Positions 1 to 8,330 are shown, counted from the first letter of the stretch. The stretch is DNA of 54,888 nt from Actinomycetota bacterium (GCA_027592925.1 JAQCJO010000007.1:1-54888), one strand, 5' to 3'. The notes: a model not told the origin generated them from the letters alone. Made by a program: numbers and translations.

Positions 1-68
1 TCAACGGAATACGGTGACAGAGGGTTTCGCAAAAACTCGATCCACGCCGAAGTGTCAATAAGGATCAT
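1..68 (-). CDS. vapC: VapC-family PIN toxin, N-terminal fragment (cut by window edge)
   Basis: Only the first 22 codons are present; the gene runs off the left edge. They read MILIDTSAWIEFLRNPLSPY, the typical opening of a VapC ribonuclease, with the first metal-binding aspartate of the PIN domain at residue 5. The ATG at 66-68 overlaps the antitoxin stop codon in an ATGA junction, the usual translational coupling of VapB and VapC. VapC toxins cleave RNA with Mg2+ when not held by the antitoxin. The rest of the active site cannot be checked here. Confidence 0.8.
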   Translation of the reverse strand, partial: MILIDTSAWIEFLRNPLSPYSV

Positions 69-274
69 TGTTTCGTGGTTTTCTGAGTTTCTGGAATATC
101 TCCGTCCCACCCAGTGCCACTCATTGCTGTTGCCTCTTTGAGAGTCATTGGCTCAACGGCTAACTGATTGAGGGCAAAATTGACGGCGTCCTTCATCGTG
201 GTGAGGTTGTACCGCTTCATTACTCTGCGACACGCAACTTCATCGATATCGATATTTGTACGAGCCATAATCAT
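65..274 (-). CDS. vapB: VapB-family antitoxin
   Basis: A small protein of about 69 residues matching the VapB (DUF2191-like) type: a short N-terminal strand (ARTNIDIDE) followed by helices, as in ribbon-helix-helix DNA-binding antitoxins, and a charged C-terminal tail that would bind the toxin. I chose the ATG at 274 because GAGAGG lies 8 bases upstream; an ATG at 268 and a GTG at 283 are also in frame. It directly precedes and overlaps vapC. It should neutralise VapC and repress its own promoter. I saw no clear palindrome upstream. Confidence 0.75.
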   Translation of the reverse strand: MIMARTNIDIDEVACRRVMKRYNLTTMKDAVNFALNQLAVEPMTLKEATAMSGTGWDGDIPETQKTTKQ

Positions 275-371
275 ACGATACACCTCTCATACACATTTGG
301 GTTGTGGAACTTCAATTAACTCTTCGTATCCATGTGGAAATCGAAGTGGATGAAAGTGTGGATGATGGCAT

Positions 372-400
372 AAAAGAAGGGCGACCCTTGCGGGCCGCCC
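372..400 (-). terminator. Rho-independent terminator of the DoxX gene
   Basis: Read on the minus strand, GGGCGGCCC-GCAA-GGGTCGCCC forms a GC-rich hairpin with a tetraloop (one mismatch near the middle) and is followed by TTCTTTT. It lies about 50 bases beyond the stop codon of the DoxX-family gene at 448-867, in the right orientation to end its transcript before the vapBC pair. The rest of 284-447 holds nothing else I can recognise. Confidence 0.75.
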
Positions 401-447
401 ATCTATTTATCTCTTTATCAGCAGGTCGGGGGGTGACCCCGCAGAAA

Positions 448-867
448 TTACTTGGAGAGACTCCAAAGGCTTTCGGTGAGTGCCCAGCCGTAATCAGATT
501 GTGAAGCGGCAATCGCGAAGATGAACAATGCGCCACCGGCCATCGAAATGTTCTTCATGAATCCGATCATCTCAGTCTGTTTAGCTTGTGCATCAGACTG
601 TGTCCAAAAGTCGTGCATCTTGAGCGCCATGATGACAAGCAACGCTGCAAGAACAACAGCGCCAAGGTCGGCATAGACACCGAGGATGACCGAGAGTCCG
701 CCAAGAACCATCAAGATTCCTGACAATGCATTGGCAAGTTTTGGTGCTGGCACTTTTTTGTATGTCGCGTAGCCAACCATTGCCTCGGCTTTTGTGAGGT
801 GATTGAGACCACTTGCTACGAACATAAAGGCGAACAGAATACGCCCGATCAACATAACTGAATTCAT
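448..867 (-). CDS. DoxX-family membrane protein
   Basis: A 139-residue, mostly hydrophobic protein with about four membrane segments and the DoxX-type opening LIGRILFAFMFVASGLNHL. DoxX-family proteins are small integral membrane proteins, often linked to redox or thiol stress, with no firmly established reaction. The start ATG at 867 has AAGGAG seven bases upstream. It is transcribed away from a MarR regulator, and a perfect palindrome sits between them. Such MarR-DoxX pairs are a recurring arrangement, so repression of this gene by the neighbouring MarR is the natural inference. A terminator follows at 372-400. Confidence 0.8.
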   Translation of the reverse strand: MNSVMLIGRILFAFMFVASGLNHLTKAEAMVGYATYKKVPAPKLANALSGILMVLGGLSVILGVYADLGAVVLAALLVIMALKMHDFWTQSDAQAKQTEMIGFMKNISMAGGALFIFAIAASQSDYGWALTESLWSLSK

Positions 868-903
868 TAATTGCTCCTTGTGTTAAGAACCTCATTAGCG
901 AGG

Positions 904-921
904 TAGTTGCGTGCGCAACTA
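904..921. promoter_or_regulatory. Palindromic MarR operator between DoxX and MarR genes
   Basis: TAGTTGCG-TG-CGCAACTA is a perfect 8+8 inverted repeat of the TAGTTGC/GCAACTA type used by MarR-family repressors. It lies in the short divergent gap (868-939). A -10-like TATGCT at 928-933 ends six bases before the marR ATG, so the marR transcript may be leaderless, with the operator covering its -35 region. It would then control both genes. Binding is inferred, not shown. Confidence 0.7.
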
Positions 922-939
922 TCTAGGTATGCTTAAAAT

Positions 940-1398
940 ATGGCAAGTCCAAAGTGGCTAAATGATTCAGAGATGAAGGCTTGGCGCGGATTCGTCACTA
1001 CGTCTCTCGACTTAATGAATGCTATTGAACGAGATTTGGGTGCTTTTGGTCTGGACGCCGGTGACTACCAGTTGCTTGCAATGCTGTCTGAAGCACCAGA
1101 TCACAAACTGAAGATGTGCGATCTCGCCGACACATTGCGGTTGTCGAGAAGTGGTCTGACCCGTCGAATGGACGGTGTGGTGAAAGCCAAATATGTTGAG
1201 CGGATTCAAGACAAGGACGATCGACGAGTTTCATTTGCTCATTTAACTGCAAAGGGTTATGAGTTCCTGAAAAAGGTTGCGCCGTTGCATTTGAAGGATG
1301 TTCGGAGTCGCATGATCGACTTGCTGAATGAGTCGGAGATAAAGGCAATTGGATCTGCATTCGCAAAAATCAATGCTCATCTGCGCGCTACTGAGTAG
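940..1398 (+). CDS. MarR-family transcriptional regulator
   Basis: A 152-residue winged-helix regulator of standard MarR length. The recognition region runs through MCDLADTLRLSRSGLTRRMD (about residues 65-84), and the wing contains the signature DKDDRRVSFAHLT (about residues 95-107). It is divergent from the DoxX gene and has its likely operator at 904-921. MarR proteins bind as dimers and are usually released from DNA by small phenolic ligands or thiol oxidation; the ligand here is unknown. There is no strong Shine-Dalgarno sequence, consistent with a leaderless transcript. Confidence 0.88.
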   Translation: MASPKWLNDSEMKAWRGFVTTSLDLMNAIERDLGAFGLDAGDYQLLAMLSEAPDHKLKMCDLADTLRLSRSGLTRRMDGVVKAKYVERIQDKDDRRVSFAHLTAKGYEFLKKVAPLHLKDVRSRMIDLLNESEIKAIGSAFAKINAHLRATE

Positions 1399-1424
1399 GC
1401 GATGCAAACTGGTAGTTTTGACAC

Positions 1425-1970
1425 ATGGAAATTCGCAAATTTGTAACTACATGTGAAGACATTCAGGCCGAATTGGGTGAGCCAACCGGACGCATTGTGC
1501 GCAAGGCAGTGTGCAGCGCTGTTATTACCAATCCACTGGTTGGTAAGCGACACAAGGATCTCACCATGCTTGAACTCATGGGCGCAGAGATCTCTGGGCA
1601 ACTTGCCGAGCGCGCACTCGCAGCGCTCGGAGTTGAGGCTGGGGAAGTAACCGCATATGGCAAAGCTGCCATTGTCGGCACAGCAGGTGAAATTGAGCAT
1701 GCTGCAGCATTGATTCACCCAAGGTTTGGCGCGCCAGTACGCAAAGTAGTTGTGCAAGGGCTCGACATCATTCCATCGACTAAAAAAGTTGCTGGACCAG
1801 GTGCTTCAATCACTATTCCGATCACGAACAAAGACGACATCTGGTCATTCAATGAGATGGATGCAATCGAAGTATGTATTGGTGATGCACCGATGGCTCA
1901 CGAAATTTTGGTCAGTGTTGCATTAGCGGTTGGTGGCCGACCTTTTGCTCGAACGAACAAAGTGTCATGA
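1425..1970 (+). CDS. Amino acid synthesis (DUF1185) family protein
   Basis: A 181-residue protein matching the AA_synth/DUF1185 family over its full length, with the recognisable stretches GRIVRKAVCSAVITNPL near the N terminus, a central glycine-rich AAIVGTAGE and a C-terminal GDAPMAHEILVSVALAVGGRP. The family name comes from structural surveys and its reaction is not established; members often sit beside small-molecule catabolic genes. Its stop codon overlaps the start of the EthD-domain gene (ATGA), so the two are probably co-translated. The downstream VOC and permease genes may belong to the same operon. Confidence 0.7.
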   Translation: MEIRKFVTTCEDIQAELGEPTGRIVRKAVCSAVITNPLVGKRHKDLTMLELMGAEISGQLAERALAALGVEAGEVTAYGKAAIVGTAGEIEHAAALIHPRFGAPVRKVVVQGLDIIPSTKKVAGPGASITIPITNKDDIWSFNEMDAIEVCIGDAPMAHEILVSVALAVGGRPFARTNKVS

Positions 1971-2278
1971 GCTTCAAAGCAATCATTTTGCTCACTCGCG
2001 CCGCCGACGCGACTCACGAACAGTTTGCAGATTGGTGGCTGAAGAGCCATGCACCATTGGCAAAGCAATTGCCAGAGCTGCGTCGCGGAGTATTCAACTT
2101 GGTAGAAAACCCAGCAGAAGGCGACCCAGACGGCGTGTCTGAGCTGTGGTTTGACTCACAAAGCGATTTTGAGGCTGCATATGCAAGCGAAATCGGCAAG
2201 TCAGTCGTGGCCGATTCACTGTCAAACGTTTCTGGCAGGCGCCGCATGTTTGTCGTTGAGAACACCATTCATTCGTAA
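1967..2278 (+). CDS. EthD-domain protein
   Basis: A 103-residue ferredoxin-fold protein of the EthD type: a first strand KAIILLTR, then the family's EQFADWWLKSHAPLA segment with the conserved tryptophan and histidine, and a closing FVVEN strand. EthD was first described next to an ether-degrading P450, but members also act as small isomerase- or cyclase-like enzymes; the substrate here is unknown. The gene overlaps the DUF1185 gene by four bases and is followed 30 bases later by a VOC gene, which suggests a small catabolic operon. Confidence 0.75.
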   Translation: MSFKAIILLTRAADATHEQFADWWLKSHAPLAKQLPELRRGVFNLVENPAEGDPDGVSELWFDSQSDFEAAYASEIGKSVVADSLSNVSGRRRMFVVENTIHS

Positions 2279-2308
2279 TCCTTCGAGCACCTCAACTGTG
2301 ACTAACAA

Positions 2309-2701
2309 ATGAGCCGGCTCGGATTGGTCACCTTTGTTGCCCGCGAATATGACGAAGCAATTGGTTTCTTTGTCGGGAAACTTGATTTTGATCTAGTGGA
2401 AGACACTGATACGGGCGACGGCAAGAGATGGGTGGTTGTTGCTCCAACTAGTGGATCAAATAGCGGCGCATCATTGCTCATTGCTCGTGCAGTAACTGAG
2501 GCCGAGAAGGCAAGTGTTGGTAATCAGGCCGGTGGTCGCGTTGCATTCTTTTTGAATACCGACAACTTTGATCGTGACTTTGCGAATTGGTCGGCCCGCG
2601 GGGTGAAATTTCGTGAACAGCCGCGACACGAGGTGTATGGCACTGTTGCCGTATTCGAAGATCTGTATGGTGCACCATGGGATTTGATCCAACCAGCATG
2701 A
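2309..2701 (+). CDS. VOC (glyoxalase/dioxygenase superfamily) protein
   Basis: A 130-residue single VOC domain: the start RLGLVTFVAREYDEAIGFF and the end VFEDLYGAPWDLIQ are the paired beta-alpha-beta-beta-beta units of the fold. The family includes glyoxalase I, extradiol dioxygenases and antibiotic-binding proteins. The usual first metal histidine is replaced here (LGLVTFV), so metal binding cannot be assumed. It starts 30 bases after the EthD gene and is followed within 10 bases by a permease gene. Specific function unknown. Confidence 0.75.
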   Translation: MSRLGLVTFVAREYDEAIGFFVGKLDFDLVEDTDTGDGKRWVVVAPTSGSNSGASLLIARAVTEAEKASVGNQAGGRVAFFLNTDNFDRDFANWSARGVKFREQPRHEVYGTVAVFEDLYGAPWDLIQPA

Positions 2702-2711
2702 CGTTGGGTGC

Positions 2712-3623
2712 ATGACACAATCGAGGCTCTTTGAGCGACTCACCCCATGGATTTTTGTGGCGTTATGGAGCACTGGCTTCGTGGTTGCCCGATACAGCAC
2801 GCGTAATGCTGGCCCACTGACCTTTCTTACGGTGCGCATGTTGTGCGCGGCATTGGTGTTGTCGGTCATCGCTCGTGTCGTAAAAGCACCAAAGCTTCCC
2901 AAAAGCTCGTGGTCAACATCCGCAATTGTCGGTATCTGCATGCACGCCATTTATCTAGGTGGAGTTTTCTATGCGATTAAGTGCGGATTGCCTTCTGGTC
3001 TCAGTGCATTGATTGCTGGATTGCATCCCGTCGTTACATCTGTTGCAGGTCGAGTAATTCTGAAAGAACGGTTACGAACAAGTCAGTGGGTTGGCGTGTT
3101 GCTTGGCATCTGCGGAGTACTAGTTGTAGTAGTTGACAAAGTTCGTGACGGTGTGGGCGACGTAACAAGACCGGCATTGATCGCAATGGTCGTCTCAATT
3201 ATTGGAATGTCAACGGGAACATTGGTGCAACGTGCTCGCGGTAAAGATATGCCTTTAGTAAGTGGAACAACCGCTCAGTATGTTTCGGCTGGAGCAGTGT
3301 TGCTCGTGGCATCAAGCCTGTTTGAGAAGTGGGAGTTTCATCTCAACGCCGAGTTGCTGTTTGCGCTGTTGTGGTCGGTATTCGTACTTTCAATATCTGC
3401 AGTAATGCTGATGATGCTGCTGATCTCGCGACACTCGGCTGCACGCGTGAGCAGCCTGTTCTTTTTGACGCCTGCATTGAGCGCAATCGAAAGTGCGATC
3501 CTTTTTGGCGAAAGGCTGAGTGTGCTCTCACTGGTGGCTTTGGTGGTCGCGCTTACGGGGGTGTACCTAACTATGCGAAACCCAATGAGTGAGCCAGTTG
3601 AGCGAGCCTTCCTCGCCGATTAG
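2712..3623 (+). CDS. EamA/DMT-family permease
   Basis: A 303-residue integral membrane protein with about ten hydrophobic helices arranged as two EamA repeats, the usual size for the drug/metabolite transporter superfamily. The recognisable motifs are WSTGFVVARYS at the first helix, the ends of each repeat (LGICGVLVVVVD and VALTGVYLTMR) and a second-repeat FFLTPALSAIESAILFGE. Such proteins export amino acids, nucleotide-related compounds or drugs across the inner membrane; the substrate cannot be told from sequence. It follows the VOC gene by ten bases and is probably co-transcribed. Confidence 0.85.
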   Translation: MTQSRLFERLTPWIFVALWSTGFVVARYSTRNAGPLTFLTVRMLCAALVLSVIARVVKAPKLPKSSWSTSAIVGICMHAIYLGGVFYAIKCGLPSGLSALIAGLHPVVTSVAGRVILKERLRTSQWVGVLLGICGVLVVVVDKVRDGVGDVTRPALIAMVVSIIGMSTGTLVQRARGKDMPLVSGTTAQYVSAGAVLLVASSLFEKWEFHLNAELLFALLWSVFVLSISAVMLMMLLISRHSAARVSSLFFLTPALSAIESAILFGERLSVLSLVALVVALTGVYLTMRNPMSEPVERAFLAD

Positions 3624-3657
3624 GCACCACCCAAATCCCTTGTAATCTCTGGGTCTG

Positions 3658-3678
3658 AACTTTATGTATTGTAAAGTT
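3658..3678. promoter_or_regulatory. Inverted repeat upstream of the aminotransferase gene
   Basis: AACTTTA-TGTATTG-TAAAGTT is a perfect 7+7 inverted repeat with a 7-base spacer, just before a -10-like TAATAT at 3682-3687 and the SD-like GGGGGA at 3706-3711. It could be a repressor operator for the aminotransferase/dehydrogenase pair. It has no U-run, so it is a poor terminator candidate for the permease gene. Confidence 0.35.
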
Positions 3679-3715
3679 TGGTAATATATCAGTGACATAT
3701 CATCTGGGGGATTGC

Positions 3716-4909
3716 ATGGCTTTAGCGACACGCTTAGAAAAACTTGGGACCGAGACGGCGTTCGCAGTTTCACAAGCCGCAGCAGAGTGGGGTGCAAAGG
3801 GAAACCATATTTTTCCATTCCACTTAGGCGATCTCAATATCGCGACATCGAGAAACATCGTTGACGCAATGAATCGTGCAATTGCTGATGGAAAAACTGG
3901 ATATTGCCCTGCAGCAGGAATTCCTCAGTTGCGCGAAGCGCTTGCAAACGATGTTGGTGCGCGTCGGGGACTTAATTTTTCGCCAGCCAATGTTGTTGTA
4001 CAACCAGGCGGCAAACCAGTAATTACAAAGTTCATCCAGGCAGTGATGAACCCAGGTGACGAAGTGTTGTATCCAAACCCTGGTTACCCGATTTATGAAA
4101 GTCAGATCGAGTATTTTGGCGGTGTTGCCAAGGCCTATCGCTACTTGCCATCGTCGACCGGATTCAGCATTGACATCGATCAGATCAAGGCATCAATCAC
4201 GCCGAAAACCATTGCAATAATTTATAACGACCTGCAAAACCCGATCGGTGCAGAGTCGACCGATGCCGAGCGCGAAGCTATTGCAGAATTAGCGATCAAG
4301 CACAACTTGTGGGTGTTATCGGATGAGGCATATTTTGAAATGCGTTACTCAGGCACATCAAAGTCGATTGCATCGCTGCCAGGAATGTTGGAGCGCACCG
4401 TCATCTTGTATACGTTCTCTAAAAAGTTTGCGATGACTGGCTGGCGACTCGGCGCTTCAATTGCACCCGTCGAAGTTTCAAACATGATTGCAAAACTCAA
4501 TACCAACGACGAGTCGTGCACAACACACTTTGTGCAGTACGGCGGGGTCGAGGGATTGACCGGGGATCAGTCGGGCACGGCAGTCATGCTCGACACTCTT
4601 CGTGAGCGACGAGATGTTGCTGTCAACATGCTCAATGCAATGCCTGGTGTCAGCGTGCATTCGCCAGAGGCTGCGTTCTATCTGTTTCCCGATGTAACCG
4701 GTGCAATGCAGAACAAAGGAATTGACGACTTGGCAGTATTTGCCGAGCAAGCACTGCATGCAACTGGCGTATCGTTTTGCACACGTCGCCACTTTGGGCG
4801 ACCTCAGCCAGGCGAAGAGCGCAACTATGTTCGGTTTGCATTTTCGGGCATTAACAAAGATCAGATTGAAAAGGGAATGACACAGCTTGGTGATTGGATC
4901 AAGAAGTAG
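3716..4909 (+). CDS. Class I/II PLP-dependent aminotransferase
   Basis: A fold-type I aminotransferase of 397 residues. The PLP lysine is in FSKKFAMTGWRLG (Lys236), the ring-nitrogen aspartate in LSDEAYFE (Asp203), and the YPNPGYPIYES block is typical. The usual NPNNPTG loop reads NDLQNPIGAE (171-180), a departure from the canonical motif. I chose the ATG at 3716 because GGGGGA precedes it closely; a GTG at 3692 is also in frame. The next gene starts two bases after the stop, so the pair may interconvert an amino acid, a keto acid and a hydroxy acid. Substrate unknown. Confidence 0.82.
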   Translation: MALATRLEKLGTETAFAVSQAAAEWGAKGNHIFPFHLGDLNIATSRNIVDAMNRAIADGKTGYCPAAGIPQLREALANDVGARRGLNFSPANVVVQPGGKPVITKFIQAVMNPGDEVLYPNPGYPIYESQIEYFGGVAKAYRYLPSSTGFSIDIDQIKASITPKTIAIIYNDLQNPIGAESTDAEREAIAELAIKHNLWVLSDEAYFEMRYSGTSKSIASLPGMLERTVILYTFSKKFAMTGWRLGASIAPVEVSNMIAKLNTNDESCTTHFVQYGGVEGLTGDQSGTAVMLDTLRERRDVAVNMLNAMPGVSVHSPEAAFYLFPDVTGAMQNKGIDDLAVFAEQALHATGVSFCTRRHFGRPQPGEERNYVRFAFSGINKDQIEKGMTQLGDWIKK

Positions 4910-4911
4910 CC

Positions 4912-5871
4912 ATGTCAAAGGTTGTTGTCACTGGCAAAATTCCATCTGGAGCACTGACTCGGCTGCGCGCAGAACACGACGTATTGGCTTGGGAAGATTC
5001 AACTCCAATCAGCCGAGAAGAGTTGCTGAAGCGAGTAAGGGGCGCTGACGCAATTGTGAGCTTGCTGACCGAAAAGATTGATGATGAGCTTCTGGCTGCA
5101 GCCGGAGTACAACTTGGGTCAGTTTCAAACGTGGCCGTGGGCTACAACAACATTGATGTGCCTGCGTGCAAGGCGCGATCGGTATTGGTCACAAATACGC
5201 CCGGTGTGCTTACTGAAGCAACCGCTGATATTGCAATGTCGTTGATCTTGATGGTGACGCGTCGGCTCGCTGAAGGCGAACGCGTGATTCGCGCCCAGCA
5301 GCCTTGGCAGTGGGGCATGTTTTATATGTTGGGCTCAAGTATTCAGGGTCGACAGTTGGGCATTGTAGGTATGGGGCAAATTGGTGTGGCAGTGGCTCGC
5401 AGGGCACGCGCTTTTGGAATGACTATTGCGTATACAAAGCGCACGCCGCTTGACGCCGCAACACACAAAGAACTGGATGCAAAGCATGTTGAGTTAGACG
5501 AATTGCTTGCGACAAGCGATGTGGTTTCGTTGCACTGCCCGTATTCACCAGAGACACATCACTTTATGAACGCAACGCAATTGGCAAAGATGAAGTCGAG
5601 TGCTTATCTCGTTAACACTGCGCGTGGCCCAGTTGTTGACGAGGCAGCATTGGCAGATGCATTGCAGCGCAATGTGATTGCCGGCGCAGGATTGGACGTA
5701 TTTGAAAAAGAACCTGTCGTGCACGAGGGTTTACTCGGTCTTGACAATGCCGTGCTGATTCCGCACCTTGGTTCGGCCACTGTCGAAACGCGTGCAGCAA
5801 TGGCCGACTTAGCCGCAACGAATGCACTGGCAATTTTAAACGGCAAGACCGCTCCAAACTTGGTTGGCTAA
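4912..5871 (+). CDS. D-isomer-specific 2-hydroxyacid dehydrogenase (glyoxylate/hydroxypyruvate reductase-like)
   Basis: A 319-residue NAD(P)-dependent dehydrogenase. The nucleotide-binding GMGQIG lies at 153-158, the substrate arginine in NTARGP (Arg238), the glutamate in DVFEKEP (Glu267) and the catalytic histidine in IPHLGSAT (His285). The pattern is closest to glyoxylate/hydroxypyruvate reductases. The start at 4912 lies right after the aminotransferase stop, so the two are almost certainly one transcript; serine or glycine to hydroxypyruvate or glyoxylate to glycerate or glycolate would be a reasonable route. Convergent with sufU, three bases away. Confidence 0.85.
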   Translation: MSKVVVTGKIPSGALTRLRAEHDVLAWEDSTPISREELLKRVRGADAIVSLLTEKIDDELLAAAGVQLGSVSNVAVGYNNIDVPACKARSVLVTNTPGVLTEATADIAMSLILMVTRRLAEGERVIRAQQPWQWGMFYMLGSSIQGRQLGIVGMGQIGVAVARRARAFGMTIAYTKRTPLDAATHKELDAKHVELDELLATSDVVSLHCPYSPETHHFMNATQLAKMKSSAYLVNTARGPVVDEAALADALQRNVIAGAGLDVFEKEPVVHEGLLGLDNAVLIPHLGSATVETRAAMADLAATNALAILNGKTAPNLVG

Positions 5872-5874
5872 AAA

Positions 5875-6321
5875 CTATTTGTCAGATTCGACGAGTGCGT
5901 CGAGCAAAGTATTCCAACCCAGTGTTGCGCATTTGATGCGTACCGGAAACTTGACAACACCTTGTAGTGCCTCGAGGTCGCCCAAATTGATTGACTCATC
6001 GATTGAAGAGTTTTCGTCTTCATCGATAGTCATCATTTGTTTGAAACGCTTAACAATTGCGCGAACCTGTTCGACTGGCTTGCCCTTCACCGCAGTGGTC
6101 ATCATGGATGCAGAACTTTGGCTGATCGAGCAACCCGAACCGTTAAATCGAACATCGCTAACAAGACCATCTTTGACATCAATAAAGATCCGAATCTCGT
6201 CGCCACACAATGGGTTGTGTCCTTCAGCGCTCACTGCTGGAGCCTCGAGTTCGCCACGATTGCGTGGCGTGCGGTAGTGGTCAAGAATGATTTCTCTGTA
6301 GAGATCTTCTAGCCCGGCCAT
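5875..6321 (-). CDS. sufU: SufU-type Fe-S cluster assembly sulfurtransferase
   Basis: A 148-residue SufU. The three zinc-binding cysteines are Cys39 (NPLCGDE), Cys64 (GSGCSIS) and Cys131 (RIKCATLGW), with Asp41 as the fourth ligand. The internal insertion (about residues 99-112) separates SufU from IscU. In Gram-positive bacteria SufU takes the persulfide from SufS by zinc-ligand swapping and passes it to the SufBCD scaffold. It lies 23 bases after sufS in the order sufC-sufS-sufU. sufB and sufD are not in this window. Confidence 0.92.
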   Translation of the reverse strand: MAGLEDLYREIILDHYRTPRNRGELEAPAVSAEGHNPLCGDEIRIFIDVKDGLVSDVRFNGSGCSISQSSASMMTTAVKGKPVEQVRAIVKRFKQMMTIDEDENSSIDESINLGDLEALQGVVKFPVRIKCATLGWNTLLDALVESDK

Positions 6322-6344
6322 GATGTGCTCCCTTATACGCCTAG

Positions 6345-7571
6345 TTAGAAGATATCTGATGCGCTATCGAGCGCGTCAGCCAACGCGTCGACTTCTTGGG
6401 TGGTGTTGTACAAGTAAAAACTTGCGCGCACGGTGGCATTGGCGCCGAGGATCTTCATCAGTGGTTTAGCGCAATGGTGACCTGCGCGAACACAGACATT
6501 GGTTTGATCAAGAACTTGGCTGAGATCGTGTGGGTGAATGCCGCGAAATGCAAATGAAAAGGTGGCACCACGAAGTTCAGGATTAATTGGGCCGTGGATG
6601 GTGATGTCATCGCCAAAACGGGCATTCAGCGTATTGAGTACGTATGTGCTCAGTTCGATTTCGTGCTGACGCACATTGTGCATGCCAACTTGTGTCAAAT
6701 ACTGGACTGCAGATGAAAGGGCAACCACCTCTGCAATTGCAGGAGTGCCTGCTTCAAACTTTGCTGGAACTTCTGCAGTAGTGAAACCGTCGAGACGCAC
6801 ATCGGCAATCATGTTGCCTCCACCCAAAAACGGTGGCATTGCTTCTAAGAGCGACTCGCGACCCCACAACACACCAACTCCCGAAGGTCCACACATTTTG
6901 TGCGAACTAAAGACCATGAAGTCTGCGCCCAGCTTTTGCACATCGGTGGGCTGATGCGGCACCGACTGACACGCATCGACGATGGTGATTGCGCCTGCTT
7001 TGTGAGCAGCAGCACACAGGTGTTGCACGGGATTGATTGTTCCAAGCACGTTTGACATTGAAGTGAATGAGAACGCTTTTACGCCTTTGAGCAACTCGTC
7101 GAGATTGGTGAGATCAAGTTGTCCGTCAGAGGTAAGTGGCACCCAGCGCAATTGAATGCCGCGCTCGGCTACGAGCATGTGCCAAGGAACGATGTTGGCG
7201 TGATGCTCCATGTGTGTGAGTAACACCGTGTCGCCAGCCTTGAGATTGGCTTGGCCCCAAGACATGATGACCAGGTTGAGCGCCTCGGTGGCATTTTTGG
7301 TAAAGACAACCTCGTTGGCTTTAGGCGCATTGATAAATGTGGCAAGTGCGCTGCGAGTTGCCTCGTAGGCATCTGTTGCTTTGGCGGCCAGTTGGTATGC
7401 ACTGCGATTGATCGGTGCATAACCGGTTTCCATAAAGTGTGAAAGCGCATCAATCACTACTTGAGGTTTTTGCGAGGTGTTTGCACTATCGAGATAGACA
7501 AGTGGTTTGTCGTTGACGAGTCGATGTAAGACTGGAAAATCTTTGCGAATTGTGGTTACATCAAAAGTCAT
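6345..7571 (-). CDS. sufS: Cysteine desulfurase SufS
   Basis: A 408-residue group II cysteine desulfurase. The PLP lysine is Lys225 in FSSHKMCGPSG, the cofactor-stacking histidine region is THMEHHANIVPW (120-130), and the persulfide cysteine is Cys367 in RAGHHCAKP. It removes sulfur from cysteine, leaving alanine and an enzyme-bound persulfide that SufU accepts. It starts nine bases after sufC ends, so sufC, sufS and sufU form one minus-strand operon. The length is normal and all key residues are present. Confidence 0.93.
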   Translation of the reverse strand: MTFDVTTIRKDFPVLHRLVNDKPLVYLDSANTSQKPQVVIDALSHFMETGYAPINRSAYQLAAKATDAYEATRSALATFINAPKANEVVFTKNATEALNLVIMSWGQANLKAGDTVLLTHMEHHANIVPWHMLVAERGIQLRWVPLTSDGQLDLTNLDELLKGVKAFSFTSMSNVLGTINPVQHLCAAAHKAGAITIVDACQSVPHQPTDVQKLGADFMVFSSHKMCGPSGVGVLWGRESLLEAMPPFLGGGNMIADVRLDGFTTAEVPAKFEAGTPAIAEVVALSSAVQYLTQVGMHNVRQHEIELSTYVLNTLNARFGDDITIHGPINPELRGATFSFAFRGIHPHDLSQVLDQTNVCVRAGHHCAKPLMKILGANATVRASFYLYNTTQEVDALADALDSASDIF

Positions 7572-7580
7572 GATCGGTAC

Positions 7581-8330
7581 TTATTCTTTGTACGACTCGT
7601 AGCCAGATTTTTCGAGCTCTTCTGCGATCTCCATGCCACCCGATTTGACGATGCGGCCATCGATCAAGATATGTACGAAATCAGGCTGCAGTTCGTCAAG
7701 CAGTCGTTGATAGTGCGTGATGAGCACAATGCCCATCTTTGGTCGCTCTTTGCGAACTTCACGGATACCTTGCGCAACGATGCGCAATGCATCAATGTCG
7801 AGACCAGAATCTGTTTCATCCAAGATTGCAAGCTCTGGCTCAAGGATTGCCATCTGCATGATCTCGTTGCGCTTCTTTTCGCCGCCCGAAAAACCTTCGT
7901 TGAGATAACGATCAACGAATGTCGAATCCATTCCCAATCGTTTCATCCATGACATTGCAGAGAGTCGCAGCTCGAGAACCGACAAGTCGATGCCTTTGCG
8001 AGCCGAGAGTGCCTGACGCAAAAATTGAATGACTGACACACCTGCGATTTCTTGTGGGTACTGAAAACCTAAAAAGATGCCGGCCTTGGCACGAGCATCG
8101 GTAGGCCACTGGCTGATGTCGTCGCCTTTGTAAAACACGCGACCTGAAACAACTTGGTATTCGGGGGAGGCTAGAAGTGTGTTCGCAAGAGTGGATTTAC
8201 CAGAGCCATTTGGCCCCATGATCGCGTGAACTTCACCCTCGTTGACCGTGAGAGAGAGACCGCGCAAGATCTCGGTATCGCCCTCAATTGGCTTGGCATG
8301 GAGTTCGTCAACTCTGAACAATTCGGTCAC
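7581..8330 (-). CDS. sufC: Fe-S assembly ATPase SufC
   Basis: A 249-residue cytosolic ABC-type ATPase without membrane segments. Walker A is GPNGSGKST (39-47), the SufC-type signature is FSGGEKKRNEI and Walker B is LAILDETDSG, all hallmarks of SufC rather than a transporter. SufC drives the SufBD scaffold during Fe-S cluster assembly. The start appears to be GTG at 8330. Actinobacterial suf operons normally carry sufB and sufD just upstream; here that place is taken by a desaturase gene, so sufBD must be elsewhere or missing. Confidence 0.92.
   Translation of the reverse strand: MTELFRVDELHAKPIEGDTEILRGLSLTVNEGEVHAIMGPNGSGKSTLANTLLASPEYQVVSGRVFYKGDDISQWPTDARAKAGIFLGFQYPQEIAGVSVIQFLRQALSARKGIDLSVLELRLSAMSWMKRLGMDSTFVDRYLNEGFSGGEKKRNEIMQMAILEPELAILDETDSGLDIDALRIVAQGIREVRKERPKMGIVLITHYQRLLDELQPDFVHILIDGRIVKSGGMEIAEELEKSGYESYKE

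Noticed and set aside
5864-6277. Plus-strand open frame of 137 codons opposite sufU
   Set aside because: It mirrors sufU, whose cysteine motifs and operon position are unambiguous.
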